A DNA stretch of 5,046 nt, taken from positions 62,888 through 67,933 of the forward strand of contig KL569415.1 of NCBI GenBank assembly GCA_000715685.1, in the 5' to 3' direction. The notes under the pieces were generated by a model. That model was not told where the DNA came from, made no database searches, and saw nothing but the letters and a program-made list of their open reading frames with translations. The position numbers and the translations under genes were made by a program. Source of the stretch: Streptomyces lilacinus (GTDB lineage: Bacteria; Actinomycetota; Actinomycetes; Streptomycetales; Streptomycetaceae). Shown one piece after another: positions 4,796 through 5,046 of this stretch (its first letter is position 1; every line of letters begins with the position of its first letter).

Positions 4796-5046
4796 ATGAC
4801 CCGACCGCCAGCAGACCCCTTCGTCCGCCGCCCGGCCATGGACGGCAAGATCCCGGACCATCTGCTGCGGGTCAGCGACCTCGACCCGGGTGTGCTGTCG
4901 GCTCTGCTCGATCTGGCGGAGGGCATGAAGCGGGAGCCGCTGGGGTGGGAGCACAGCCTTCGCGGGGCGGTCGTGGGGTGCGTTTTCGAGAAGCCGTCCA
5001 CGCGGACGCGTGTTTCGCTGGCCACGGCCGCCCACCGGCTCCGCAT
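4796..5046 (+). CDS. Ornithine-carbamoyltransferase-like enzyme, N-terminal fragment
   Basis: The first 83 codons of a gene that leaves the window on the right. HLLRVSDLDPGVLSALLDLAEGMK (residues 22-45) matches the first helices of the carbamoyl-phosphate domain. CVFEKPSTRTR (62-72) is the carbamoyl-phosphate-binding signature, with the FEK form typical of ornithine rather than aspartate transcarbamoylases. The enzyme would carbamoylate ornithine to citrulline in arginine synthesis, or a related amine. The motif is normally followed by xSFE; here it is V-S-L-A, so both Phe and Glu are replaced. In E. coli OTCase the STRTR serine is residue 55, but here it is 68, a 13-residue longer N-terminus. 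A start at Met15 would restore the usual length but has no ribosome site, whereas CGGAG precedes the first ATG by seven bases. It may be an argF paralogue rather than the housekeeping copy, so no symbol is given. Confidence 0.82.
   Translation, partial: MTRPPADPFVRRPAMDGKIPDHLLRVSDLDPGVLSALLDLAEGMKREPLGWEHSLRGAVVGCVFEKPSTRTRVSLATAAHRLR

Overview
The window is a piece of an actinomycete chromosome, most likely Streptomyces. The support is very high GC, codons ending almost always in G or C in the real genes, purine-rich GGAG/AGGAGG ribosome sites, and two genes whose start codon lies six bases after a TANNNT-like hexamer, the layout of leaderless actinomycete transcripts. It reads as ordinary accessory or housekeeping chromosome. 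I see no insertion sequence, phage gene, CRISPR array, tRNA or rRNA.

Layout, left to right. (1) At positions 1-77, minus strand, are the first 25 codons of a short-chain dehydrogenase running off the left edge. (2) A 106-base gap holds three imperfect 13-base tandem repeats and the dehydrogenase ribosome site. (3) At 184-1740, minus strand, is a 518-residue two-dinucleotide-fold FAD/NAD(P)-binding oxidoreductase. (4) An 82-base divergent gap follows. (5) At 1823-2356, plus strand, is a RimJ/RimL-type GNAT acetyltransferase whose stop codon lies in a perfect 17-base tandem duplication. (6) At 2500-3669, plus strand, is a 389-residue protein made entirely of seven internal repeats that I read as a closed seven-bladed beta-propeller without a secretion signal. 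(7) At 3717-4166, plus strand, is a DUF523-family protein, related to thiouracil desulfidase. (8) At 4176-4637, minus strand and convergent with the last, is a SnoaL-like/NTF2-fold protein. (9) At 4796-5046, plus strand, is the start of an ornithine-carbamoyltransferase-like enzyme running off the right edge.

The genes do not form one obvious pathway. Directions alternate (minus, minus, plus, plus, plus, minus, plus), and most genes have their own upstream signal. The FAD enzyme and the short-chain dehydrogenase are both redox enzymes in the same direction and could be co-transcribed, but the gap with repeats argues for some separate control.

The most unusual content is the stand-alone propeller protein. 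Its N-terminal strand matches the fourth strand of every repeat and its last repeat lacks that strand, so the ring probably closes by N-to-C 'velcro'. Its gene is also less GC-rich than its neighbours in the lines I counted. The second item is the carbamoyltransferase, which keeps the FEKPSTRTR signature but replaces the usual Phe-Glu after it with Leu-Ala. No complete novel multi-gene system is visible.
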